Source of the DNA: Fictibacillus solisalsi
Lineage (GTDB): Bacteria > Bacillota > Bacilli > Bacillales > Fictibacillaceae
Assembly: GCF_900103485.1 (NCBI RefSeq)
Contig: NZ_FNHW01000004.1
Location: 62,001 to 126,000, forward strand
DNA: 64,000 nt
Reading direction: 5' to 3'
The translations under genes and the position numbers were made by a program. Shown piece after piece: positions 24,863 through 33,835 of this stretch (the stretch's first letter is position 1; every line of letters starts with the position of its first letter). The notes under the pieces are model-generated. The model had not been told where the DNA came from. It made no database searches and was given only the letters and a program-made list of their open reading frames with translations.

Positions 24863-25182
24863 TTTTCATGAATGGTGCTTGGATTTTAAAAAAAGGATGA
24901 AAACCCTTTCATAGCAATGGTTATGCTTGCTTGAAACTTTCGAAAATACCCACATTTTTTCATTTTGCCCGATTGTTATCCTTTCATAATCCATCTCCTT
25001 ATCCTCCTTCACGTCCTCTCACATCCCATGGTGTAATTAAATCCGGTATCCTCTATATTCCTCCCTTTATGGACATCATTCACACTATCTCGGCCTGAGC
25101 GGTTGTATCGATTTTCAAGCTTCGTTATACTCGTAACCGTTGCTTATTGAACCGGAAAAAGAAGATACGAGGAGTGAACGTT
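24863..25182. other. Non-coding leader region upstream of proB
   Basis: A 320-nt stretch, unusually pyrimidine-rich on the plus strand from about 24950 to 25080. I looked for a T-box (which controls proBA in B. subtilis) and found neither its AGGGTGGNACCGCG motif nor a terminator. No gene or repeat is visible. Confidence 0.5.
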
Positions 25183-26328
25183 TTGAGTCTTTCTACTATT
25201 AAAAATAAACGCATTGTCGTAAAAATCGGATCAAGTTCCTTAACCAGCCGCCATGGCGAAATCAGCCGAAGAAAACTGGAACGCCTGGTGGACGAAATTG
25301 TCATGCTAAAAGATGACGGACATGAGGTAGTGCTCGTTTCTTCAGGTGCAGTGGCTGCCGGATACCGAAAGCTCGGTTGTCTTTCACGGCCGACATCACT
25401 TCCGGAAAAACAAGCTGCTGCTTCAATCGGACAGGGACTATTAATGGAAGCTTATTCGGAAAGATTTATTTCTCACGGATATACCGCTTCTCAAATCCTG
25501 ATTACGCGAAGTGATTTTTCCGATAAAAAACGATACAACAACGCAAGGAACACCATAAATGTTTTATTGGACCGCGGCATCGTGCCGATCATTAATGAAA
25601 ATGACACGATTACGGTTGAACGCCTGAAATTCGGGGATAACGATACACTTTCCGCCAAAGTGTCAGGCCTGGTCAATGCCGACCAGCTTCTGATCTTATC
25701 AGATATCGATGGTCTGTATACGGAAGATCCAAGAAACAATCCGGATGCCCGTTTATTGGAAGAGGTTTATGAAATCACACCAGAAATCGAAGCATCTGCC
25801 GGCGATTCCGCAAGTGAAGTAGGAACGGGCGGCATGCGTTCAAAAATTGATGCTGTAAAAATTGCAATGGCCTCTGGTATTCCATCGTTCCTCGGAGATG
25901 CTGCAAAACCCAACATTATTTATAATGCGGTACAGGAAACAGCAAGAGGGACATATTTCACACCGCAGGATGACAGTGAAAACCTTGACGTTCGAAGACA
26001 ATGGATCGCATTTCATTCAGGTCCAGAAGGTGAAATCGTGGTGTCAGACGAAGCAAAAGCGGAGATTACGGAGCATAAAAGTTTGTACCCTACAGGAATT
26101 GAATATGTGGAAGGTTATTTTAAAAAAGGTGCAGTGGTGCGCATCAAAGATATCGACGGCATTCAGATTGGGCTTGGCGTCAGTAATTACTCTTCCAAGG
26201 ACTTAATTAAGATTAAAGGACATACGAAGGAAGAAATTGCAGATATCATTGATTTTGGTCCTCAGGAGGCCATTAACAATGCTGATCTTGTATGCCACAC
26301 CAGATTAGCTGTACCGCTATTATCATAA
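25183..26328 (+). CDS. proB: Glutamate 5-kinase
   Basis: A 381-residue enzyme for the first step of proline synthesis, phosphorylating glutamate to glutamyl-5-phosphate. The amino-acid-kinase domain shows RIVVKIGSSSLT, VLVSSGAVAAG, NENDTITVERLKFGDNDTLSA, and VGTGGMRSKIDAVKIA; a C-terminal PUA domain (about 275-360) follows. TTG 25183 is chosen: AGGAG lies 8 nt upstream, and the protein then starts directly before the kinase fold; the longer frame from TTG 25147 has no site. proA follows 11 nt later. Confidence 0.95.
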   Translation: MSLSTIKNKRIVVKIGSSSLTSRHGEISRRKLERLVDEIVMLKDDGHEVVLVSSGAVAAGYRKLGCLSRPTSLPEKQAAASIGQGLLMEAYSERFISHGYTASQILITRSDFSDKKRYNNARNTINVLLDRGIVPIINENDTITVERLKFGDNDTLSAKVSGLVNADQLLILSDIDGLYTEDPRNNPDARLLEEVYEITPEIEASAGDSASEVGTGGMRSKIDAVKIAMASGIPSFLGDAAKPNIIYNAVQETARGTYFTPQDDSENLDVRRQWIAFHSGPEGEIVVSDEAKAEITEHKSLYPTGIEYVEGYFKKGAVVRIKDIDGIQIGLGVSNYSSKDLIKIKGHTKEEIADIIDFGPQEAINNADLVCHTRLAVPLLS

Positions 26329-26339
26329 GGAGGCGTTTG

Positions 26340-27611
26340 ATGAGTACTTTAGAAAAAGAAGTAACCCATATAAAAGTAAAAGAACAAGCAAAGGCCGCGC
26401 AAATTGCGTCCAAAACACTGGCAGGCCTTTCTGAGCAGGAAAAGAACGAAGCACTGCATATTTTGGCAGACGAGCTGGAATTGCAGGCTGCCTTCATTTT
26501 AAAAGAAAACGAAAAAGATCTTCAAAACGGAAGGGAAAAGGACTTTACCCAAGCCTTTATGGACCGTCTTTCCCTTTCAGAAAAACGAATTGCCGACTTT
26601 GCAGAAGGACTGAGACAGGTTGCGGGACAAAACGATCCAATCGGAGAAATTGTAAGTCAATGGACCCTTGATAACGGTATGAAAGTCGAACAAAAGCGTG
26701 TTCCACTGGGCGTGATCGGCATGATATATGAAGCTCGTCCCAACGTCACGGTGGATGCCACAGGACTGGCCCTCAAGTCAGGAAACGCTATCGTATTAAA
26801 AGGCGGCTCAAGCGCTCTAAATTCCAATAAAGCGATCATCCGCGTCATCCAACAGGCACTGGCAAAAACAAAGATTCCCGCGGACGCCGCCCAGCTTATT
26901 GCAACCACCGACAGAAAGGCTTCCGGTGAACTGTTTACAATGAAGGAACATATCGATGTTCTTATCCCGCGGGGAGGCGGTTCACTCATTAATACCGTAG
27001 TGAACGAAGCCACCGTACCCGTTTTGGAAACTGGAGTGGGAAACTGTCATATTTATTTCGATGAAACAGCAGATGTCAACAAAGCTCTTAATATCCTGAT
27101 TAACGCCAAAACCGACCGTCCTGCAGTATGCAATGCAGCAGAGACACTGATCGTTCACCGTAAATGGCTGGCCGCAAATCAGCAGGAACTCGAACTGGCA
27201 TTGAAGAGACAAGGCATTACGGTCCATGGCGATGAACACATTGTTTCCTGCTTCTCAGAAGCCGTTCCTGCTACTCAACAAGACTGGGCAGAGGAATTTC
27301 TCAGCCTTTCCATTGCAATTAAAACCGTAGACGCCACAGATGAAGCAATAGAACATATTGACCGCTTTGGAACAAAACACTCTGAAGCCATCGTTACAGA
27401 AGATGCCCGTGAAGCAGCAAATTTCATGAACCGCGTTGATGCAGCAGCTGTGTACCATAACGCGTCCACACGCTTCACTGACGGATCTACACTCGGGTTT
27501 GGGGCCGAAATCGGTATTTCGACCCAAAAGCTCCATGCACGCGGACCCATGGGCTTACCTGCATTGACCACCACCAAGTATTGTATGACAGGCGACGGAC
27601 AAATCCGATAA
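26340..27611 (+). CDS. proA: Gamma-glutamyl phosphate reductase
   Basis: A 423-residue NADPH-dependent enzyme of the aldehyde dehydrogenase superfamily that reduces glutamyl-5-phosphate to glutamate semialdehyde. Conserved stretches include VPLGVIGMIYEARPNVTVDA, KGGSSALNSN, LIPRGGGSLI, the catalytic-Cys region TDRPAVCNAAET (about 258-269) and GFGAEIGISTQKLHARGPMGL. ATG 26340 has AAGGAGG at 6 nt. Translationally it is closely linked with proB. A terminator follows. Confidence 0.96.
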   Translation: MSTLEKEVTHIKVKEQAKAAQIASKTLAGLSEQEKNEALHILADELELQAAFILKENEKDLQNGREKDFTQAFMDRLSLSEKRIADFAEGLRQVAGQNDPIGEIVSQWTLDNGMKVEQKRVPLGVIGMIYEARPNVTVDATGLALKSGNAIVLKGGSSALNSNKAIIRVIQQALAKTKIPADAAQLIATTDRKASGELFTMKEHIDVLIPRGGGSLINTVVNEATVPVLETGVGNCHIYFDETADVNKALNILINAKTDRPAVCNAAETLIVHRKWLAANQQELELALKRQGITVHGDEHIVSCFSEAVPATQQDWAEEFLSLSIAIKTVDATDEAIEHIDRFGTKHSEAIVTEDAREAANFMNRVDAAAVYHNASTRFTDGSTLGFGAEIGISTQKLHARGPMGLPALTTTKYCMTGDGQIR

Positions 27612-27619
27612 CTAAGAAG

Positions 27620-27655
27620 AGAAAAAGCATGGCGTGAAAGCGCCATGCTCTTTTA
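27620..27655 (+). terminator. Terminator of proBA
   Basis: A perfect 9-bp stem AGCATGGCG/CGCCATGCT, loop TGAAAG, then CTTTT. Confidence 0.88.
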
Positions 27656-27882
27656 CGTGTTGAAATTTGATGTTTTCAATTATAGAGTATGCTCATCATC
27701 CCTCCATTGTCCCAGGCGATTCACATCGAATTAGGAGAATATAGAAATTTTGTCCCAATTTTTTGTTTTTCTGTAGTAAATTTTTGCAAATGTGGTATAC
27801 TAACTGTAACAAATTGTTCACAAAACAGACCTAACTTCGTCACAATTGGAAACGCTGTCACAATTTTAAGGAGTTGATTATA

Positions 27883-28167
27883 ATGGATGTTTATGTTGTC
27901 TATCTTTTCGTTGCTACCGCTACTCCGTTATTCCTATGGCATGATCATAGAAAACTGGCCTTATGGCAGATTCCATTTATTGCGATCATGTGGCTGTATG
28001 TAGGACTGTACGTTATGGGAGATTTAAATCCTCTAGCACATCTGATATTTAATATTGTATTCGTTGCAAACGTCGTGTTCGCCCATGTAGCGGCCTTCAA
28101 ACTTTATGCGATTCCGTTTATCCGCCGTGAGCGTGAACGACGCAGATTGTACCGTGAGTCTAAATAA
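27883..28167 (+). CDS. Small membrane protein of unknown function
   Basis: A 94-residue protein with three hydrophobic helices (about 3-18, 27-45 and 52-75) and a basic C-terminal tail rich in Arg (RRERERRRLYRE). ATG 27883 has AAGGAG 9 nt upstream; TTG 27874 touches the site. The upstream region contains GTATACT as a probable -10 and two copies of GTCACAATT spaced 18 nt apart (about 27839 and 27857). It is convergent with qoxD, sharing a terminator. I do not recognise the family. Confidence 0.75.
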   Translation: MDVYVVYLFVATATPLFLWHDHRKLALWQIPFIAIMWLYVGLYVMGDLNPLAHLIFNIVFVANVVFAHVAAFKLYAIPFIRRERERRRLYRESK

Positions 28168-28174
28168 AACCATA

Positions 28175-28213
28175 TAAAAAAAGCACCTTGCAGAATCTGC
28201 AAGGTGCTTTTCT
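28175..28213. terminator. Bidirectional terminator between 27883 gene and qoxD
   Basis: AAGCACCTTGCAGA pairs with TCTGCAAGGTGCTT in a near-perfect hairpin with A-run left and T-run right. Confidence 0.92.
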
Positions 28214-28219
28214 GTGTTC

Positions 28220-28630
28220 TTATTTATGCTCCATTTTCATGTCGCCGTCCATTTTCATATCTTCCATTTTGCTGTCCATCTTGTGATGATCATGCTTCCC
28301 GTGTCCTGCACCCATTACCCATACAGAACCAGCGACGATAACAATCGCAACGAAAGCCGCAAACAAGATGTTTCCTGTCTGTGTATTGCCTGTAAGCTTG
28401 CTCTTCTTCTCGGAGCTCTCTGTCATATGCATGAACATGAGAAGCTGAAGCGCTGCTTGTAAAAAGGCAAAGATAAAAATGATAATCAATATGGTGCGGG
28501 TGGAAAATCCGGTTTCAAACGTCACCCAAAGAGCGAGTGCTGTAAGAATAATGGACAAGATATATCCAATCACGTGTTTCCATGGAATTCCTCCATGCTC
28601 TCTGGAAAGTGAATCTTGTGGATTAGCCAT
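28220..28630 (-). CDS. qoxD: Cytochrome aa3 quinol oxidase subunit IV
   Basis: A 136-residue three-helix membrane subunit of the aa3-600-type menaquinol oxidase. The core IPWKHVIGYILSIILTALALWV and LQAALQLLMFMHMTE are typical. After the third helix there is a metal-ligand-rich tail (HGKHDHHKMDSKMEDMKMDG...) of about 28 residues predicted outside the membrane. Its start overlaps the qoxC stop by 8 nt. It is the last gene of qoxABCD. Confidence 0.93.
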   Translation of the reverse strand: MANPQDSLSREHGGIPWKHVIGYILSIILTALALWVTFETGFSTRTILIIIFIFAFLQAALQLLMFMHMTESSEKKSKLTGNTQTGNILFAAFVAIVIVAGSVWVMGAGHGKHDHHKMDSKMEDMKMDGDMKMEHK

Positions 28631-29243
28631 TATGCAACACCATCCCTGTTAAATACACGGCGGTAAAGATAAAGATCCACACCACGTCAAGGAAGTGCCA
28701 GTAAAGACTTGAAATAAAGACTTTAGCAGACGTTTGAGGTGTTAGTCCCCGTCTTGCCACCTGTATCAAGATTAAGGTAATCCAAGCGATACCCATTGTT
28801 ACGTGCAGTCCGTGTGTTCCTACAATAACGAAGAAACCGGACCAGAATGCGCTCGTACCAATAGCAGCGCCCTCATGCACATATGTTACAAACTCGTAGA
28901 TCTCATAGCCAAGGAATCCTGCACCCAAGGCCAATGTGATGATCATCCAAATAAATAAACCCTTTCGATTGCGGCGTCGCATTTCGTGAATTGCGATACC
29001 GCACGTGAAACTACTTGTCAGTAGAAGGAAAGTTTCAATCAACACACCTTTTAATTCAAAAAGCTCATGTGGGGTTGGCCCGTCACCTGTTCTGTACATT
29101 AAAACCAGGTACGTTGCAAACAGCGTTGAAAACAACGCGATCTCCGCCCCAAGGAAAACCCAGAAACCGAGGATGTTCAGGCGCCCGGTCTCTGACTGAT
29201 ATTCTAAAGGCGTGTTATGATCGTGTACTTCTGCATGTGCCAT
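28623..29243 (-). CDS. qoxC: Cytochrome aa3 quinol oxidase subunit III
   Basis: A 206-residue five-helix subunit III. Conserved segments include LNILGFWVFLGAEIALFSTLFATYLV, TSSFTCGIAIHEMRR, VGTHGLHVTMGIAW and the C-terminal WHFLDVVWIFIFTAVYL. It stabilises the oxidase and has no redox cofactor. It lies 14 nt after qoxB and overlaps qoxD, consistent with one transcript. Confidence 0.95.
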   Translation of the reverse strand: MAHAEVHDHNTPLEYQSETGRLNILGFWVFLGAEIALFSTLFATYLVLMYRTGDGPTPHELFELKGVLIETFLLLTSSFTCGIAIHEMRRRNRKGLFIWMIITLALGAGFLGYEIYEFVTYVHEGAAIGTSAFWSGFFVIVGTHGLHVTMGIAWITLILIQVARRGLTPQTSAKVFISSLYWHFLDVVWIFIFTAVYLTGMVLHNG

Positions 29244-29257
29244 TGTTCACGCCTCCT

Positions 29258-31201
29258 TTAAACGGTTAACCGTTCCGTTTCTTTTATTTCTTCTTCACTT
29301 ACATAGTATCCTTCGTTTTTATCGAATGAGCGGATGATCAAGGTAATAAACACACCGATCAAACCAACAATACCCATCCAATACCATTCAAATACTAAAC
29401 CGAAACCTGCGACAAAGAAGAAGGAAGCCATAAAGAATGGAACTCCTGAATTGTCCGGCATGTGGATCTTTTTGATGTCCTCAATCTTCGGTTTAAGATT
29501 TACATTATTACGTTTCATTTTAATCAACGGATCAAAGGAATCTACTGTTGGAGTTACCGCAAAGTTATAATGCGGCGGTACGGCAGAAGTGGTTGCCCAT
29601 TCAAGCGTACGTCCAAGACCCCAAGAATCGCCTGTATTTTCTCGCTCCGAATAACGGAAGCTGTAGTAGAAGTTGTAAACAAGAATCAAGAACGCGATAC
29701 CCATCAAGAATCCACCAACAGTGGAGAGCATGTTCATGTTACCCCAGCCTGATGCAGCGCTGTATGTGTAAACACGGCGCGGCATTCCATCAAGACCAAG
29801 AATGAACTGCGGGATGAAACATACGTTAAAGCCAATGTTAAATACCCAGAATACCCATTTTCCAATACGCTCGTTCAGCTTGTAGCCAAACATTTTCGGA
29901 TACCAGAAAATAAGTCCTGCAAAACATGAGAATACGGTACCCGCGATCAATACATAGTGGAAGTGGGCAACCAGGAAGTACGTGTTATGGTACTGGTAGT
30001 CTGCTGCAGCCATCGCAAGCATAACCCCTGTAACCCCACCAATGACAAAGTTCACGATAAAGCCAAGTGACCAAAGCATTGGTGTCGTAAAGGAAATCTT
30101 ACCTTTGTACATCGTAAACAGCCAGTTGAAGATCTTGATACCGGTTGGAATACCGATGATCATTGTTGTGATGGAGAATACTGAGTTAACAAGCTCTCCT
30201 TGACCCATGGTAAAGAAGTGGTGAACCCAAACCAAGAAGCTGTAACCTGCGATAATAACCATTGCCCAAATCATTGCTTTGTAACCAAAAATCGTTTTGC
30301 GGGAGAACGCACTGATAATTTCCGAGAACATACCAAAAGCAGGAAGAACAACAATGTATACTTCCGGATGGCCCCATAACCAGAAAAGGTTCGCCCATAG
30401 CATATCCATTCCAGCCCCTTGAAGGGTAAAGAAATGGGCACCGAATAAACGGTCAAATGTCATAAGTGCAAGCGCCACTGTAAGGATAGGGAACGCAAAC
30501 ACGATGATAATCATAGTGATCAATGCAGACCAGGTGAATACAGGCATTCTGAACAATGTCATACCAGGCGCACGCATTTTGAGAATCGTCACAAGGAAGT
30601 TAATACCCGTTAACAGGGTACCAATCCCGGCAATCTGCAGTCCGAGCAAGTAGTAGTTCTGACCCGGCCCGGGACTTAATTCATTACCGGCAAGCGGCAT
30701 ATAGCTTGTCCAGCCGGCAGATGGTGATCCCCCGATAACGAAGGAGATGTTGAACAGCATTGCACCGATAAAGAATGTCCAGAAGCTGACAGCATTCAGA
30801 TAGGGGAATGCTACATCACGTGCTCCGATTTGAAGCGGAATAACGACGTTGATAAGTCCAATCAAGAACGGCATCGCCATGAAGATGATCATGATGGTAC
30901 CGTGTGTTGTAAAGATTTCGTTATAGTGCTGTGAATCCAAAAACTTGGAATCCGGTGTAGCAAGCTGTACACGCATGAGCAAAGCATCGACTCCGCCGCG
31001 GAACAGCATGAGTACTGCGGAAGCGATGTACATAATTCCCAGCTTCTTATGGTCAACGGTAGTGAGCCATTCCGTCCATAGCCACTTCCATTTTTTAAAA
31101 TATGTTAAGTAGAATAGGATTCCGATAACTGTTAAAACGATAGAGACGTCCGCACCATAAATCAGCGGGTCCCCCGTAACAAAAAATTCATCCCATTTCA
31201 T
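29258..31201 (-). CDS. qoxB: Cytochrome aa3 quinol oxidase subunit I
   Basis: A 647-residue catalytic subunit with two haems A and CuB that reduces oxygen to water and pumps protons. Ligands are visible: low-spin haem His in FTTHGTIMI (about 105), CuB His with the cross-linked Tyr in [13 protein letters not shown] (about 287), CuB His pair in WVHHFF (about 335), and haem a3/low-spin His in VAHFHYVLI (about 422). Sequence is close to B. subtilis QoxB ([15 protein letters not shown] at the N-terminus). It is 18 nt downstream of qoxA. Confidence 0.97.
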   Translation of the reverse strand: MKWDEFFVTGDPLIYGADVSIVLTVIGILFYLTYFKKWKWLWTEWLTTVDHKKLGIMYIASAVLMLFRGGVDALLMRVQLATPDSKFLDSQHYNEIFTTHGTIMIIFMAMPFLIGLINVVIPLQIGARDVAFPYLNAVSFWTFFIGAMLFNISFVIGGSPSAGWTSYMPLAGNELSPGPGQNYYLLGLQIAGIGTLLTGINFLVTILKMRAPGMTLFRMPVFTWSALITMIIIVFAFPILTVALALMTFDRLFGAHFFTLQGAGMDMLWANLFWLWGHPEVYIVVLPAFGMFSEIISAFSRKTIFGYKAMIWAMVIIAGYSFLVWVHHFFTMGQGELVNSVFSITTMIIGIPTGIKIFNWLFTMYKGKISFTTPMLWSLGFIVNFVIGGVTGVMLAMAAADYQYHNTYFLVAHFHYVLIAGTVFSCFAGLIFWYPKMFGYKLNERIGKWVFWVFNIGFNVCFIPQFILGLDGMPRRVYTYSAASGWGNMNMLSTVGGFLMGIAFLILVYNFYYSFRYSERENTGDSWGLGRTLEWATTSAVPPHYNFAVTPTVDSFDPLIKMKRNNVNLKPKIEDIKKIHMPDNSGVPFFMASFFFVAGFGLVFEWYWMGIVGLIGVFITLIIRSFDKNEGYYVSEEEIKETERLTV

Positions 31202-31219
31202 AATTTAGTGCCTCCTCTA

Positions 31220-32173
31220 TTAATGGGAATGAGATTCCCCATGAGAGTCAGATTCCGGCTTGTTCGCATCTTTCTGTTTGGATCCATGCGGATTTTGCGG
31301 AACCTCGCCTAAACGCTCACGAGTCTTCACTGCATAGTCTGCTTCTTTAGCATGATCTACCCATTTTAAATGTGTTGACGAGAATGTCATTTTCTTTGCT
31401 TCACCTTGAACCATTAATTGATCATATTGCTTTTTGGTCAACTTAGGCGCCTTGCTTTTTGTATCCTTCGCCCATTTGTCGAACTCGCTTTGAGTAACGG
31501 AATGCACATCAAAAATCTGGTGAGCAAATCCTTCACCATTAAAGTTTGAGTTTCTGCCGGAGAATGTTCCGGTATGGTCGGCTTGTAAGTATAATTTCGT
31601 TTCCATGCCGGCCATGGCATATTTTTGTCCTCCAAGTTCTGGAACCCAGAATGAAGACATTGAATCTGCAGAGGTCAATTTAAACTGAACCGGACGGTCT
31701 TTAGGAATATTAATGTAGTTGACCGTTTCAATGCCCTGCTCCGGATAGGAGAAGATCCATTTCCAGTTTACTGCTGTAGCTGTAATAACAAGAGGTTCCT
31801 TCTTCTGGCCTGAAGCAGAGACCGGCACCTTCTCGACATCATAAATCGACTTAACCGTCGGAATGGCCAGGGCGATGATAATCAAAATAGGGATAACTGT
31901 CCAGATCGTTTCAAGCTTTTTGCTTCCATGCTGATCCGGTTCATAGTTATCATCGTTCTTTCTGTCGCGGTATTTAATAACGATGAATGTGAATAAGACA
32001 TATACCACTACACAAATAAGTGCCATAAAGCCAATAGAGTAAAGAATAAGATCCTTCTGTTGCGCAGCAACAGGCCCTTTAGGATCAAGAACTATATAAT
32101 TACTGCATCCGCCCAAAAAGAAAACGGACAGCAAAAGTCCCAACGCAAAAAACGGTTTAAACCGCTTAAACAC
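31220..32173 (-). CDS. qoxA: Cytochrome aa3 quinol oxidase subunit II (lipoprotein)
   Basis: A 317-residue lipoprotein: lipobox FFLGGC with Cys23, two membrane helices, then an extracellular cupredoxin domain (VNWKWIFSYPEQGIETVN; PELGGQKYAMAGME). The CuA-ligand cysteines are absent, which marks a quinol rather than cytochrome c oxidase. The C-terminus is His-rich (SDSHGESHSH). GTG 32173 is chosen because GGAAGGTGG lies just upstream and puts the lipobox at the usual distance. It is the first gene of qoxABCD. Confidence 0.94.
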   Translation of the reverse strand: MFKRFKPFFALGLLLSVFFLGGCSNYIVLDPKGPVAAQQKDLILYSIGFMALICVVVYVLFTFIVIKYRDRKNDDNYEPDQHGSKKLETIWTVIPILIIIALAIPTVKSIYDVEKVPVSASGQKKEPLVITATAVNWKWIFSYPEQGIETVNYINIPKDRPVQFKLTSADSMSSFWVPELGGQKYAMAGMETKLYLQADHTGTFSGRNSNFNGEGFAHQIFDVHSVTQSEFDKWAKDTKSKAPKLTKKQYDQLMVQGEAKKMTFSSTHLKWVDHAKEADYAVKTRERLGEVPQNPHGSKQKDANKPESDSHGESHSH

Positions 32174-32203
32174 TAGGCCCACCTTCCTTCCTTTCAACAT
32201 CGT

Positions 32204-32219
32204 TGTGAGAATTCTCACT
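32204..32219 (-). promoter_or_regulatory. FNR/CRP-like palindrome in the qox leader
   Basis: TGTGA-GAATTC-TCACT matches the FNR/CRP consensus TGTGA-N6-TCACA except for the last base; the inner 14 nt are a perfect palindrome. It lies about 30-45 nt upstream of the qoxA start. A role in oxygen- or regulator-dependent control is inference. No convincing promoter was fixed in 32220-32400. Confidence 0.5.
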
Positions 32220-32407
32220 GCAAAATAACTAACATTGTGCTTTTGTTCACATAATACCAAATTTCCACCAAAAATAGATACCCTTTTATAAACTGTCATA
32301 AGTTCTTCAACTAAATTTCACGACTTCATCACATATTTTTCAAAGAATGTTCATATTTCTGGGATTTCCTTCTTACGCTTCCATTTCCGAATTATTTCCA
32401 TACGCAA

Positions 32408-32444
32408 GAAAAGAAAAAGCCGCCGTCTGCGGCGACTCTTTTAA
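32408..32444 (-). terminator. Terminator of the DEAD-box helicase gene
   Basis: GTCGCCG/CGGCGGC stem with a CAGA loop followed on the minus strand by CTTTTTCTTTTC. It is about 130 nt past the helicase stop. Confidence 0.7.
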
Positions 32445-32574
32445 GTTCTAACCTTGTTATTTCCCTCTGCGTTTCATATTAAACCACTTCTAAAAAATAA
32501 TTTCAACACTTAAGTTTTGCCATTCACATTCTTATTTTTGTCCATTTTCAATCCTATATCCATCCAATGGATTA

Positions 32575-33774
32575 TTATCTGCGCGGATGTTTATTTTTTG
32601 ATAATCTGCGGGGGTTTTGGCTTCCCTTTTTTTCTTCGGATGACTTATCCTTCTTTCGTTCCGGCTTTTCCAGCACTTGCTTTTGGATCGACTGCCGGAT
32701 TCCTTTTTCGATCAGTTCCAGATATTTTTTATCTTTTGGGGCGACCAGGGTAATTGCCAGTCCCTTGCTTCCGGCACGCCCTGTACGTCCGATCCGGTGG
32801 ATGTAGCTTTCAGTATCATGGGGGATATCATAGTTGATCACATGAGTAACGCCCTCGACGTCCAGTCCCCGTGCCGCCACATCGGTTGCAATAAGAAAAC
32901 GGGTCTCTCCCTGCCTGAAACGCTGCATTGCCGCTTCCCGCTTGGCCTGTGAAAGATCGCCGTGCAGTTCATCCGCTTCCAACCCTGCTTCCCGCAAGGC
33001 TTCAAATAATTTGCTGACCCTTCGTTTCGTGCGGCAAAAAATGATCGCCAAATATGGACGGTGCATCCGAATCAGTTTTTTTAAGTCATCCTGCCTGGAC
33101 CGGTCTGTAGTTTCTATTACCCGCTGTCTGATTTCTTTTACAGTGATTTCCTTTTTTCGTATGGAAATCTCTTTCGGTTTTTTTAAATAAGTTTCTGCGA
33201 GTTTTACAATCTCAGGGGGCATCGTAGCGGAAAAGAGCATCGTTTGGCGCTCTTTCGATGTCTGCCGGATAATTTCTTCCACATCCTCAAGGAATCCGAT
33301 ATGAAGCATCTGGTCGGCTTCATCGAGAACAAGCATGGAGGTTTGCGATAAATCCACGGTTTCCCTCCTGACATGGTCCAGAAGGCGGCCGGGTGTAGCA
33401 ATGATGATTTGAACGCTTCCGCCAAGCTTATGGATTTGCGCTACGACATCCTGTCCTCCATATACGGATAAAACGTCGATGCCCATTGGTTCACTTAATT
33501 TTTTTACTTCCTCCGCCACTTGGATGGCCAGTTCTCTTGTTGGTGCCACAATCAATGCTTGTACATTTTTGACTTCCGGATCAATCCGCTGCAGAACCGG
33601 CAGTGCAAATGCCATGGTTTTTCCTGTTCCGGTCTGTGACTTGGCGATCACATCCGTTCCCTCCAACAGGAGGGGGATTACCTGATCCTGAACCGGCGTC
33701 GGCTCGTAAATCCCCTGGTTCTTCAATGATTCTAAAAGCCGGGGGTTCAGCTTCATGGAGTTAAAATCAGCCAT
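32575..33774 (-). CDS. DEAD-box RNA helicase
   Basis: A 399-residue ATP-dependent RNA helicase. Motifs in order: Q motif (GIYEPTPVQ), I (AKSQTGTGKT, about 44-53), Ia (APTRELA), Ib (TPGR), II (VLDEAD), III (SAT), IV (AIIFCRTK), V (ATDVAARGLD) and VI (HRIGRTGRAG). The C-terminal tail is short, basic and Lys/Arg-rich (KPERKKDKSSEEKK), with no DbpA or CshA-type RNA-binding domain. Such enzymes remodel RNA in ribosome assembly or mRNA decay. The specific orthologue is not assigned. Confidence 0.93.
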   Translation of the reverse strand: MADFNSMKLNPRLLESLKNQGIYEPTPVQDQVIPLLLEGTDVIAKSQTGTGKTMAFALPVLQRIDPEVKNVQALIVAPTRELAIQVAEEVKKLSEPMGIDVLSVYGGQDVVAQIHKLGGSVQIIIATPGRLLDHVRRETVDLSQTSMLVLDEADQMLHIGFLEDVEEIIRQTSKERQTMLFSATMPPEIVKLAETYLKKPKEISIRKKEITVKEIRQRVIETTDRSRQDDLKKLIRMHRPYLAIIFCRTKRRVSKLFEALREAGLEADELHGDLSQAKREAAMQRFRQGETRFLIATDVAARGLDVEGVTHVINYDIPHDTESYIHRIGRTGRAGSKGLAITLVAPKDKKYLELIEKGIRQSIQKQVLEKPERKKDKSSEEKKGSQNPRRLSKNKHPRR

Positions 33775-33794
33775 TTATGTACTCCTTTCCGTTC

Positions 33795-33826
33795 AAAAAA
33801 GGAAGCCAGTTCAGGCTTCCTTTTTC
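33795..33826 (-). terminator. Terminator of kbl-tdh
   Basis: GGAAGCC/GGCTTCC stem with a short loop and a T-run on the minus strand, just past the epimerase-type dehydrogenase gene. Confidence 0.85.
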
Positions 33827-33835
33827 TTTATTATT

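Noticed and set aside
24863-25182. T-box leader upstream of proBA, as known in B. subtilis
   Set aside because: The conserved T-box sequence and a terminator/antiterminator pair are absent.
27839-27866. Direct repeat GTCACAATT twice before the small membrane protein gene as a regulator site
   Set aside because: Two 9-mers in an AT-rich leader are too little evidence to call an operator; noted in the gene entry only.
28220-32173. Cytochrome c oxidase ctaCDEF operon
   Set aside because: Subunit II lacks the CuA ligands and a cytochrome c domain, and the sequences match QoxA-QoxD; it is a quinol oxidase.
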